From Verrucomicrobiota bacterium (lineage in GTDB: Bacteria > Verrucomicrobiota > Verrucomicrobiia > Limisphaerales > SIBE01), in NCBI GenBank assembly GCA_027623095.1, contig JAQBVM010000035.1:1-33477 (forward strand): DNA of 33,477 nucleotides, read 5' to 3'. Below the pieces are notes generated by a model. It saw nothing but the letters and a program-made list of their open reading frames with translations, searched no databases and was not told the DNA's origin. The translations under genes were made by a program, and so were the position numbers. Position 1 is the first letter of the stretch. Each line of letters begins with the position of its first letter. Below are positions 18,441 to 25,291 of the stretch, in pieces.

Positions 18441-18887
18441 TCATGGGTGAAGCAATTCCTCCGGAGCGACCTCAATCTTTCCTGAAATTTCTTCGGGAAT
18501 CGCCACAGCCGCCATTCTCCCGTCAAAACGGTGCGCCACACAAACGACCGTCACCATGCCGCGCGCCACCTCCTCGTGCGGGGTGACGCTCAAATTGCGG
18601 AAACGGAAGAGATAACTCAACGCTTTGGTTTTCTTTTCACTCACCAAAAGGTGAATCTCCACGAGATCCTCGAAACGCACCGGCTTTTTGAAATCGCACT
18701 CCACATGCACGCGGGGAAACCCCAGCGGAGGATCGAACCCTTTTAGCACAACAGAAAAACCTAGGGTTCGATAGAAACCGTGTTCGGCCGTCTCCATGAA
18801 CCGAAAAAAATTTGAGAAATGCATGATGCCAGCCATGTCCGTCTCAGAAAACTCGACACGACGCGTCGTTTTGTATTCGAAGGCCAT
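18441..18887 (-). CDS. Hot-dog acyl/aryl-CoA thioesterase (YbgC/4-hydroxybenzoyl-CoA thioesterase family)
   Basis: Hydrolyses an acyl- or aryl-CoA thioester. The 148-residue protein has the family start VEFSETDMAGIMHFSNFFRFME, with the catalytic-type Asp at residue 17 in the DxxGI-HFxN signature, and hot-dog strands RVHVECDFKKPVRFEDLVEIHLLV and ALSYLFRFRNLS. It lies 33 bases after the GT4 gene and 61 before the DMT gene, on the same strand. Pairing with an aryl-CoA ligase and chorismate lyase fits a hydroxybenzoyl-CoA-like substrate, but the family is broad, and general acyl-CoA housekeeping cannot be excluded. ATG 18887 is the first possible start. Confidence 0.85.
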   Translation of the reverse strand: MAFEYKTTRRVEFSETDMAGIMHFSNFFRFMETAEHGFYRTLGFSVVLKGFDPPLGFPRVHVECDFKKPVRFEDLVEIHLLVSEKKTKALSYLFRFRNLSVTPHEEVARGMVTVVCVAHRFDGRMAAVAIPEEISGKIEVAPEELLHP

Positions 18888-18921
18888 AATTAGAAAGCTG
18901 CGATGTCTCCGCGCGGTGAAT

Positions 18922-20214
18922 TCATTTTACAGTTTTGAGACCACTCCAAGCCGCCATCATGTTCTCAGCCATCCGCTCGACGCTAAATCGCTCGGTGACG
19001 GCGCGGGCGCCCGCCCTGCCGAGTTCTTCCGCTTTCTCCGGGGTACGCAGAAGTTCGTCAATAGAGTCCGCCAGAGAACGAGGATTCTCCGCCTCGCAAA
19101 GGAGGCCGCCGCCCGTTGCTTCGATTAGTTCCGGGAAAGCCGAAACCCGCGGCTGGACAACAGGAACACCACTGGCCAATGCTTCAATGACATACAGGCC
19201 AAAAGCTTCACTGTATCTGGCGGGAACCGAGAAAATGGAAATCCCTCGCAGAAAAGCCTGTTTTTCAGAGCGGTCGAGATTCGGAAAAAACTCGACGTCG
19301 CTCTCAAATCCGGCCGAAGCAAGTTTCCGCCGAAGTCCATTCACATACTCCACGTCACCCGGTCCCATTCCGCCACCCACGTGCAGTTTTAGGTTTGGGA
19401 CCGACTGCCTGCGTTTGACGTCAATATACGCATCGACCACTAGATCGAGCCCTTTTTCCGAGCACATGCGGGCGAAGAACCCAAGCACAGGCGGATTCGG
19501 GCGCGCGTCAGCGAGTTTGTAATTCTCAAGATTGATCCCATTGGAAACAACTTGAATTCGATTCCGAGCGATTCCGAGCCGACTGCTCATTCGATCGGCA
19601 AAATAACGGCTTGGAGCAACCAGAAGGTCCGCCTCCGCTGCTCGTTCAGCCAATGTCTTCCACGTGATTTCCCGCTGGACATCGGGAAGCCCATCGAGAA
19701 ACGCGTCCTCTCCCTGAAGCATGCAAACAACGGGAACCCCAAGCTCGGCTTTAAGCTGGCGCACCATTCCCACGAGCAGCGCATTCGATAGGCAAACGAC
19801 GTCCAAAGCGCCTTGCGTCTTCAGCCACTCGATGAGTTCCTTAAGTTCGCGCGCCTGATTGCCCTCTTCACCGCGGATCATCGAGAGCGTCAAATCGCCG
19901 ACATCCGCGGCGCGAGTTCGAGCAGCCCGACCCGCGGCCAATTGCAGCAATTTCGGTGAGGCCAAAAGACGATGCAGCCACTCGGGCGCCCGGCGGAAGA
20001 ACGCCGATTTCTGCTCGAGATAGACGTTAATCCCGCTGAAGAAGATCGGCGTTCCGAAGCTCTGATCCTCTTCGTCCAAGGTCAACGGAAGGTAAAGAGG
20101 AACCATCAGCGTATGGTGCCCCATCTTCCGCAAAGCCGCGACAAGGGCATTGTCTCGGAAACAATTTCCGCAGAACATCTTTCCAGCTCCGGGTGTGACA
20201 TGAACGATGTTCAT
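18922..20214 (-). CDS. GT4-type glycosyltransferase
   Basis: Predicted GT-B glycosyltransferase of 430 residues. The ATG at 20214 gives the typical first strand MNIVHVTPGAGKMFCGNCFRDNALVAALRKMGH. The upstream ATG at 20274 would add 20 residues that overlap the end of the previous gene. The acceptor domain is followed by the donor-site domain starting near PPVLGFFARMCSEKGLDLVVDAY, with EAFGLYVIEALASGVPVVQPRVSAFPELIEATGGG, the GT4 E-x7-E motif and ribose/phosphate contacts. Six of its seven operon neighbours are unrelated to polysaccharide synthesis, so the acceptor may be the small-molecule product of the operon. The alternative is an ordinary cell-envelope glycosyltransferase. Confidence 0.88.
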   Translation of the reverse strand: MNIVHVTPGAGKMFCGNCFRDNALVAALRKMGHHTLMVPLYLPLTLDEEDQSFGTPIFFSGINVYLEQKSAFFRRAPEWLHRLLASPKLLQLAAGRAARTRAADVGDLTLSMIRGEEGNQARELKELIEWLKTQGALDVVCLSNALLVGMVRQLKAELGVPVVCMLQGEDAFLDGLPDVQREITWKTLAERAAEADLLVAPSRYFADRMSSRLGIARNRIQVVSNGINLENYKLADARPNPPVLGFFARMCSEKGLDLVVDAYIDVKRRQSVPNLKLHVGGGMGPGDVEYVNGLRRKLASAGFESDVEFFPNLDRSEKQAFLRGISIFSVPARYSEAFGLYVIEALASGVPVVQPRVSAFPELIEATGGGLLCEAENPRSLADSIDELLRTPEKAEELGRAGARAVTERFSVERMAENMMAAWSGLKTVK

Positions 20215-20266
20215 CTGTGTGCTCTGCCTGATTCGGCGCATCTCAGGACGTGGCGCGGGATGCCTC

Positions 20267-21547
20267 TCAGGCATTCTGTAAATTCAGGTTCTCACTCACC
20301 AGAGGTTTTCCCAACGGCAATGGTTCTGGAACCTCTGCAAATTCGGACACCGCCGCAAAGAGCGCTGTAAAATCCTTATCCACATCGCCTGAAAGGCAGT
20401 CCGTGACATCGCTCGCCATTTCAGGATATTTGTCGGTCAACGCTCTGAAACTGAAATTCGGATCGTAGAAAGCGTACACAAGCTTTCGCATATTCTCGAT
20501 TCCGTTGCGGAGCGCAGCGCCATATTCCGAGAACTGCAATGGCGAAAAATCGCGGGCCTTGATTGCCTCGTGGACCGCGTCACCCGCCATCACGCCGCTC
20601 TTAAGCGCGAGCATCAAACCCGACGAAAAAACGGGATCCAAAAAGCAGAAAGCGTCCCCAACCAACAGCAAACCTTCGCTCGCGCAATGCCGCACATGAT
20701 AGGAATACTCACCGGTAATATAGTACGACCCGGTCTGTTCGCCACAGGAAAGATGCTCCTTGATCCAAACGTTGTTTTCGATCTCACGGTGGAAAATTTC
20801 CCCCGGATCCCGCACTCCATCGCGGCTCAAATATTTGCCCTCAGCCACCACGCCGACGCTTACGAGATCATGATGCAACGGGATGTACCAAAACCATCCT
20901 TTCTCGGGAATGAACGCAACCGTTGTCGCTCCAGCGTCAATTCCTTCATCTCGACCGGCTCCACGGTAGTAGGTCCACACGGCGGCTTTGTTCAACTTCG
21001 GATCACCGCTTCGCCAACGGTTTCGAATCGCGCCGAACGCGTCGCGCCCCGAGCAGTCCAGCGTGATCGGAGCGTAGCACTCTCGGACCTCACCCGCCTT
21101 GTTCTCAGTTCGGACTCCTGCGATTGCATCTCCCCTCCGAACGAAATCCTTGACGGCGGTCTCCTCCCAGACCTCCGCGCCTTTGGCGCGCGCGTTATCG
21201 AGAAGCATTAGGTCAAACTCTGAACGTAATACTTGCCATGTCTGAGAAATATCGGCGTCGTAACGGCTGGCAAAATAGAACGGTTGCGAGGCTTTCCCAG
21301 ACGGCGAAACAAATTGAACACTGTATTTCTTAATAAACTGGGATTGCCGCATTTTCTCAATCAATCCGAGACGCTTCAGTGGATGAAATGTAAATGGTAA
21401 AAGCGACTCGCCAATATGATACCGGGGAAACTTTTCCCTTTCGATCACAAGCACCCGATTTCCCTTTTCGGCAAGAATTGCCGCCGCAGAAGCGCCTGAA
21501 GGTCCACCGCCGATCGTGATTGCATCAAACTGATACTCTTTTGCCAT
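20267..21547 (-). CDS. FAD-dependent oxidoreductase, halogenase-like (flavin-dependent halogenase/geranylgeranyl reductase superfamily)
   Basis: The 426-residue flavoprotein has the FAD-binding GGGPSGAS (13-20), the GES triad (46-48), and GDAFCFLDPVFSSG (297-310), the FAD-ribityl motif typical of flavin-dependent halogenases. It also has WFWYIP at 218-223, which fits the WxWxIP signature used to tell halogenases from monooxygenases, and FIKKYSVQF (71-79) where halogenases carry their FxxKxxxxF active-site lysine segment. I therefore read it as a halogenase-family enzyme acting on an aromatic or phenolic compound. Oxidation, or a reductase of the geranylgeranyl type, remains possible. It lies between the chorismate lyase-like gene and a GT4 gene. 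ATG 21547 is clear, and the stop overlaps the upstream ATG alternative of the GT4 gene. Confidence 0.8.
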   Translation of the reverse strand: MAKEYQFDAITIGGGPSGASAAAILAEKGNRVLVIEREKFPRYHIGESLLPFTFHPLKRLGLIEKMRQSQFIKKYSVQFVSPSGKASQPFYFASRYDADISQTWQVLRSEFDLMLLDNARAKGAEVWEETAVKDFVRRGDAIAGVRTENKAGEVRECYAPITLDCSGRDAFGAIRNRWRSGDPKLNKAAVWTYYRGAGRDEGIDAGATTVAFIPEKGWFWYIPLHHDLVSVGVVAEGKYLSRDGVRDPGEIFHREIENNVWIKEHLSCGEQTGSYYITGEYSYHVRHCASEGLLLVGDAFCFLDPVFSSGLMLALKSGVMAGDAVHEAIKARDFSPLQFSEYGAALRNGIENMRKLVYAFYDPNFSFRALTDKYPEMASDVTDCLSGDVDKDFTALFAAVSEFAEVPEPLPLGKPLVSENLNLQNA

Positions 21548-21626
21548 AGTGCGAACCCAATCAGAATCCGGAGTTACTGCTCAACTCTATAAGTGCTTCT
21601 TTGCCACGCTCTCCTCAAATCCACGA

Positions 21627-22238
21627 TCAGTGGTTCAAGGCCCCGACTTCCTGTTCATCCTCGGAAGTTTTCGCCCCGTTCAGGATCGGCGGCAGAATCT
21701 CAACAACTTCCGCCAAGGATCGCTGGCTCGGATCAAGCAACGCATTTCGACGTCCGTAAATAGCGCAGGCGCTCTGCAATCTTAGAGCACTCTCGATGAA
21801 AGAATCCGATACGCCTTTTAGGAATGCCTTGGGACGGCTAATGTGCGCAAACTTCAGTTCCTCCAAAATATGCCCCAGAGGGTATCTTTCCTCCAGAATT
21901 TGCCTGCGCGCATTGGGCGGAAAAAGAGCTAGATTGATCTTGATCGCCCCGAATTCGACCGGTTCTCCCGTCTGATCCAAAACGAGTACGACTTCGCGAA
22001 AATAGAAATCGTCCCTTTGCTGTCTGCTCAGAATTTCAAGATGAAGCGTCTCTCGGTAAAATTTCTCAAGAGTCGGCGTCATGTCATTCGAATGCACCAG
22101 CAGGCTCTTGTAGGGCTCCGGAACATCCTCCCCGGACACGGGTTCAATCGCGGGAAGAACACGGTTTGCCTGAGTATAGAACTCGTCCAACGGATACAAG
22201 AACGGACTAACACTCAATGGAATGTTATTATCGGTCAT
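21627..22238 (-). CDS. Chorismate lyase-like protein (UbiC/DUF98 superfamily)
   Basis: Probably removes pyruvate from chorismate to give 4-hydroxybenzoate. The 203-residue protein (ATG 22238; the longer frame begins on TTG 22277) shows the UbiC pattern in order: DMTPTLEKFYRETLHLEIL, FYFREVVLVLD with Arg81 at the position of the E. coli UbiC active-site arginine, GEPVEFGAIKINLALFP, YPLGHILEEL (PLG 120-122), SACAIYGRRNALLD (YGRR 161-164, compare UbiC LWGRRSRL), then SLAEVVEILPP with Glu177 at the position of the catalytic glutamate in UbiC. Similarity is at motif level. No UbiA prenyltransferase or ubiquinone gene is adjacent, and the neighbours suggest a secondary role. Confidence 0.72.
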   Translation of the reverse strand: MTDNNIPLSVSPFLYPLDEFYTQANRVLPAIEPVSGEDVPEPYKSLLVHSNDMTPTLEKFYRETLHLEILSRQQRDDFYFREVVLVLDQTGEPVEFGAIKINLALFPPNARRQILEERYPLGHILEELKFAHISRPKAFLKGVSDSFIESALRLQSACAIYGRRNALLDPSQRSLAEVVEILPPILNGAKTSEDEQEVGALNH

Positions 22239-22295
22239 TGGTGGCTCAAGGAGCGACTCGCGCAGAATAAGCCGCAAATCGCAGGAAAGGAACCT

Positions 22296-23645
22296 TCAGG
22301 CATAACGCACGTTCCGGTGCTCCGGGAGAAAGAAGTCATGCAACAGCCGGTCCACTCGCAGAAGGCCCTCTCGATTCAAACTAATCGCGTCTCCAGAAAT
22401 CGTTATAAACCCTTGTTCCTGCAGGCTCTTCAATGTGGCCGAGAATCGTTCCCGAATATTCACAGCGAACTTCTCCTGATAATAGCTGCTGTCGATTCGG
22501 CCTGATTTCAGCTGAAGAATTACCTCACGAATGAGCCGTTCGTCCTCTGTCGGAGTCAACGCCCTATAAATCGGGAACTTGCCGTCCGACAACGCCTCGA
22601 CGTACGGCTCGAAGTTATGTTGATTTTGAAAATGCGTGCCACCCACATGCCCGAACGACGCAACGCCCAAACCAATCAAATCCGCCCCGGCCCATAATCG
22701 ATCGCGGTATAAAAAGGTCGCGGTATCCTTGTTCTTGACGGCTGTATAAGCGCTTCCAACGCTGTAGCCGGCCTTTTCCAGTTCTTCAAACCCATACGCC
22801 ACCCACTGGCGTTTGGTGTCCCAATCCGCCACGGGAGCGGCGAGTTTGCCGTCGGCCTTCATCTGCTGATAAATGGTCGTGTTGTACGGCACCTCCATTT
22901 GATAAATCGTGACACTGTCCGGCTGCATCTCGATTGTCTTGCGCACGCACGCACGCCAATTCGACTCCGTCTCTTCGACCATGCCGGCAATCAGGTCGAT
23001 ATTGATCTGCGGAAAATCAAGTTCCCTTGCAAACGCATAGGCGCGAGCAATCTCTTTGCTGTGATGCGCCCGACCATTGATTTCCAAGATATGATCGTCA
23101 AAATTCTCAACACCGAGGCTCAGCCGCGTGACTCCCATTTCACGAATCGCTTTCAGCTTATGATCGGTAAGAGTTCCCGGCTCACACTCAAACGCAACCT
23201 CCTCAACTTCATCCCATGGCAAAATCGCCTTCATGCCATCGGTAAGATGCTTCAGTTGATTGACGGAAAGATACGATGGAGTTCCACCGCCGAAATAGAT
23301 GAAACTTGGCTTTCGTCCTCCAATGAATCGCTTTTGGGCGTACAGTCTCAGTTCTTGAAGCGCTCTTTCGATATACCCCTTGATCGCGGATGCGTCTTTG
23401 TCGGTATAAACTTTGAAATAACAGAAATGACAGCGCTTTCGACAGAACGGAATATGAAGATACACCCCTAAATCTGTGCCCGGTTTTGGAGCACGATCGA
23501 GCGCTTCGAAAGCTTCCCCAACCTGTTCCGGCTTCCAAAACGAGAACGGTGGGTAATTCGAAACAAAATAGTTACCCACAGTGGTCTGGATCTCCGCCTT
23601 TGCGTTCGAGGATTGACTGAGATCGATCGAGCTGGTCGTGGTCAT
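22296..23645 (-). CDS. HemW/coproporphyrinogen oxidase-like radical SAM enzyme
   Basis: Uses a [4Fe-4S] cluster and SAM to start radical chemistry. The 449-residue protein starts at the ATG 23645 with an AAAGGA ribosome-binding site, 20 bases after the upstream stop. C68-x3-C72-x2-C75 (CRKRCHFC) is preceded by YLHIPF, and the second SAM motif GGGTPS is at 119-124, followed by ECEPGTL and RLSLGVENF. That layout is the HemN/HemW family, which also includes haem chaperones and class C radical SAM methyltransferases. The C-terminal domain (LTPTEDERLIREVILQL to LHDFFLP) is HemN_C-like. No other haem gene is near. In this operon a tailoring role, such as methylation of an aromatic ring, is a possibility rather than a finding. 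Confidence 0.82.
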   Translation of the reverse strand: MTTTSSIDLSQSSNAKAEIQTTVGNYFVSNYPPFSFWKPEQVGEAFEALDRAPKPGTDLGVYLHIPFCRKRCHFCYFKVYTDKDASAIKGYIERALQELRLYAQKRFIGGRKPSFIYFGGGTPSYLSVNQLKHLTDGMKAILPWDEVEEVAFECEPGTLTDHKLKAIREMGVTRLSLGVENFDDHILEINGRAHHSKEIARAYAFARELDFPQINIDLIAGMVEETESNWRACVRKTIEMQPDSVTIYQMEVPYNTTIYQQMKADGKLAAPVADWDTKRQWVAYGFEELEKAGYSVGSAYTAVKNKDTATFLYRDRLWAGADLIGLGVASFGHVGGTHFQNQHNFEPYVEALSDGKFPIYRALTPTEDERLIREVILQLKSGRIDSSYYQEKFAVNIRERFSATLKSLQEQGFITISGDAISLNREGLLRVDRLLHDFFLPEHRNVRYA

Positions 23646-23665
23646 TCTTGTGGTTCCTTTCGCAA

Positions 23666-24859
23666 TTACTTCGATTGACTGGTGCTTTTGGCCCCAAAGG
23701 CATAGATGCTCCCGTCCTCGGATCCGATCACAATCACGCCGCCCGCAACCGCGGGCGAACCGGTCAGCGGCTCGCCAATTTCGAAACTCCAAACCTCCGT
23801 TCCGTCCTTCAGTGACACAATATACAAGCGACCGTCGTCGGAACCTACCACCACTTTGTCCCCGATCACCGCTGGAGAGCTGTCCACCTTGCCACGCGTG
23901 GAAAAGGTCCAGATCGGCTTTCCGTCAGAGCGCTGAACGCAATGCAACCGTTTGTCTCGTCCGCCGAAAATCACCCTGTCTTTCGTAACCGCCGGCGACG
24001 AAAAAAATGGGAATTGCTTGTCCTGGTAGCGCCAGACAACTTTTCCCTCCTGAACATCAATGCACAGAAACTCGTTGTCATACTGGCCAATATAGACACG
24101 GCCTTCGGAAACCGCACCGGATCCGGCGATATACGCTCCCGCCTCGATCTCTTTCACCTTCTGACCATCAACAAGAGAAATGACATGCAATAATGCATCG
24201 CACCCTCCGAACATGGTTTGCCCTCCGCCCACAGCCGGGGAACCATTAATATAATTGCCTGTCTCGTACGTCCACGCCGCTTGTCCGGTGGCCGAATCGA
24301 CACAGTGCAACTTGAAATCGTAGCTTCCGACAAGAACCCATGGCGGGCCTCCCTTCGGATTTGCAACCCAATTGGGCGCGCCCAGAATCCGGTCTTCAGT
24401 CCTATACTTCCAAATTAGCTCTCCAGAATCGGCGTTCAACGCATACAGAATACCGTCGGAAGATCCGACAAAGACTCGCTCCCCTAGCACCAGGGGCGAC
24501 GATTCGACAGGGCCCTCCGTCTTGAATGCCCACACTTTCCGGCCACTGGCCAGGTCCAGGGCGTAAACGTGTTCATCGTCCGAACCAATGAAAACGCGCC
24601 CGCGCGCAATAGCCGGAGACGATTTGACAGGCTCGTCCGTTTTGAAAGTCCAAAGCAATGAAAGCGAATCGGGCACCTCCCCGGTAGCTATTCCCAACAG
24701 ACCCGGTCCACCCCGAAACATGGGCCACTCGTCTGAGAGCCTTCGGCCAGAACCGACCGCCGAATTAGAGTTCGCAGCACCGCACTCCAAGTTCGCAAAC
24801 AATGCAAGACTCAGCAAAGCAACAACAAATAGAAACCGTTTCACTCGAAAAAAAATCAT
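23666..24859 (-). CDS. Exported PQQ-type beta-propeller protein
   Basis: Starts at ATG 24859 (an in-frame GTG precedes it at 24862). The 397 residues begin with a signal peptide (MIFFRVKRFLFVVALLSLALFANLECGAAN), then an array of propeller blades of about 40 residues with the repeated pattern ...SSPAVxxxxVxVGSxDxxLYAxxxxxGxxxWxF (for example GRVFIGSDDEHVYALDLASGRKVW, DKVVVGSDDGRLYIVS). This is the PQQ/WD-like family also seen in BamB, with at least seven blades. Catalytic residues of quinoprotein dehydrogenases are not obvious, so it may be a scaffold, sensor or BamB-like protein. It is the first gene of the leftward operon and lies 20 bases from the radical SAM start, yet it is the only exported member. 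Confidence 0.85.
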   Translation of the reverse strand: MIFFRVKRFLFVVALLSLALFANLECGAANSNSAVGSGRRLSDEWPMFRGGPGLLGIATGEVPDSLSLLWTFKTDEPVKSSPAIARGRVFIGSDDEHVYALDLASGRKVWAFKTEGPVESSPLVLGERVFVGSSDGILYALNADSGELIWKYRTEDRILGAPNWVANPKGGPPWVLVGSYDFKLHCVDSATGQAAWTYETGNYINGSPAVGGGQTMFGGCDALLHVISLVDGQKVKEIEAGAYIAGSGAVSEGRVYIGQYDNEFLCIDVQEGKVVWRYQDKQFPFFSSPAVTKDRVIFGGRDKRLHCVQRSDGKPIWTFSTRGKVDSSPAVIGDKVVVGSDDGRLYIVSLKDGTEVWSFEIGEPLTGSPAVAGGVIVIGSEDGSIYAFGAKSTSQSK

Positions 24860-24862
24860 CAC

Positions 24863-25291
24863 GAGACCGATAGATTACTGTTCCGCAAATCGTTAAGCCG
24901 ACCGCGCAACGTGCCAGACTATTCCGCACAAACGCTGAACTTGCAACCATAATAATACCTACACGTATCAATTTTCGGCTGGTTTGGATCGGCGCGGGGT
25001 TGTATATCCCGACTCCCACGATTCAGTTGCATCGATCCGGCTGCGCGATTTTAGCTGTATTTTTTTTCACCGTCTCTACATGCTTGCACCAGAATTCACA
25101 GAAGACGCTTCGAGAGGGGTTCCCCATGAACCGGCTAATCTGGCAGGGTGGCGTTGACGCGCCACCCTCATATTAGGGCTGCGCAGCAGCACAGCCCCAC
25201 CTTGCATTAGAAAGGGGTTCATGGGCGCGAAGCACGCTAAGAATAGGATCAGAACTCCACGAAGCGGGCAGAAGAAACCGCGGATTTAACT
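24863..25291. other. Divergent intergenic region with nested hairpin unit
   Basis: The 429 bases separate the leftward operon from the rightward DUF1549 gene and should hold both promoters. No convincing promoter boxes were recognised. The hairpin unit is at 25123-25225; the rest (24863-25120 and 25226-25291) shows nothing I can name. Confidence 0.45.
25123..25225. repeat. Nested three-hairpin repeat unit
   Basis: Outer perfect 10-bp inverted repeat CCCATGAACC (25123-25132) and GGTTCATGGG (25216-25225), with an inner partial match CTAAT/ATTAG. Within it are two tandem hairpins: AGGGTGGCG-TTGACG-CGCCACCCT (25145-25168, perfect 9-bp stem) and GGGCTG...CAGCCC (25176-25197). A three-way-junction-like fold is possible. 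There is no T-tract. It may be a repeat element or an RNA leader of the DUF1549 gene, 66 bases upstream of its start. Confidence 0.65.

Noticed and set aside
21627..22238. Ubiquinone biosynthesis role for the UbiC-like gene
   Set aside because: No UbiA or other quinone genes are adjacent, and this phylum usually uses menaquinone; the operon context points elsewhere.
22296..23645. Housekeeping HemN/HemW role in haem biosynthesis
   Set aside because: No haem gene is adjacent and the operon is built of aromatic-acid genes; kept only as an alternative.
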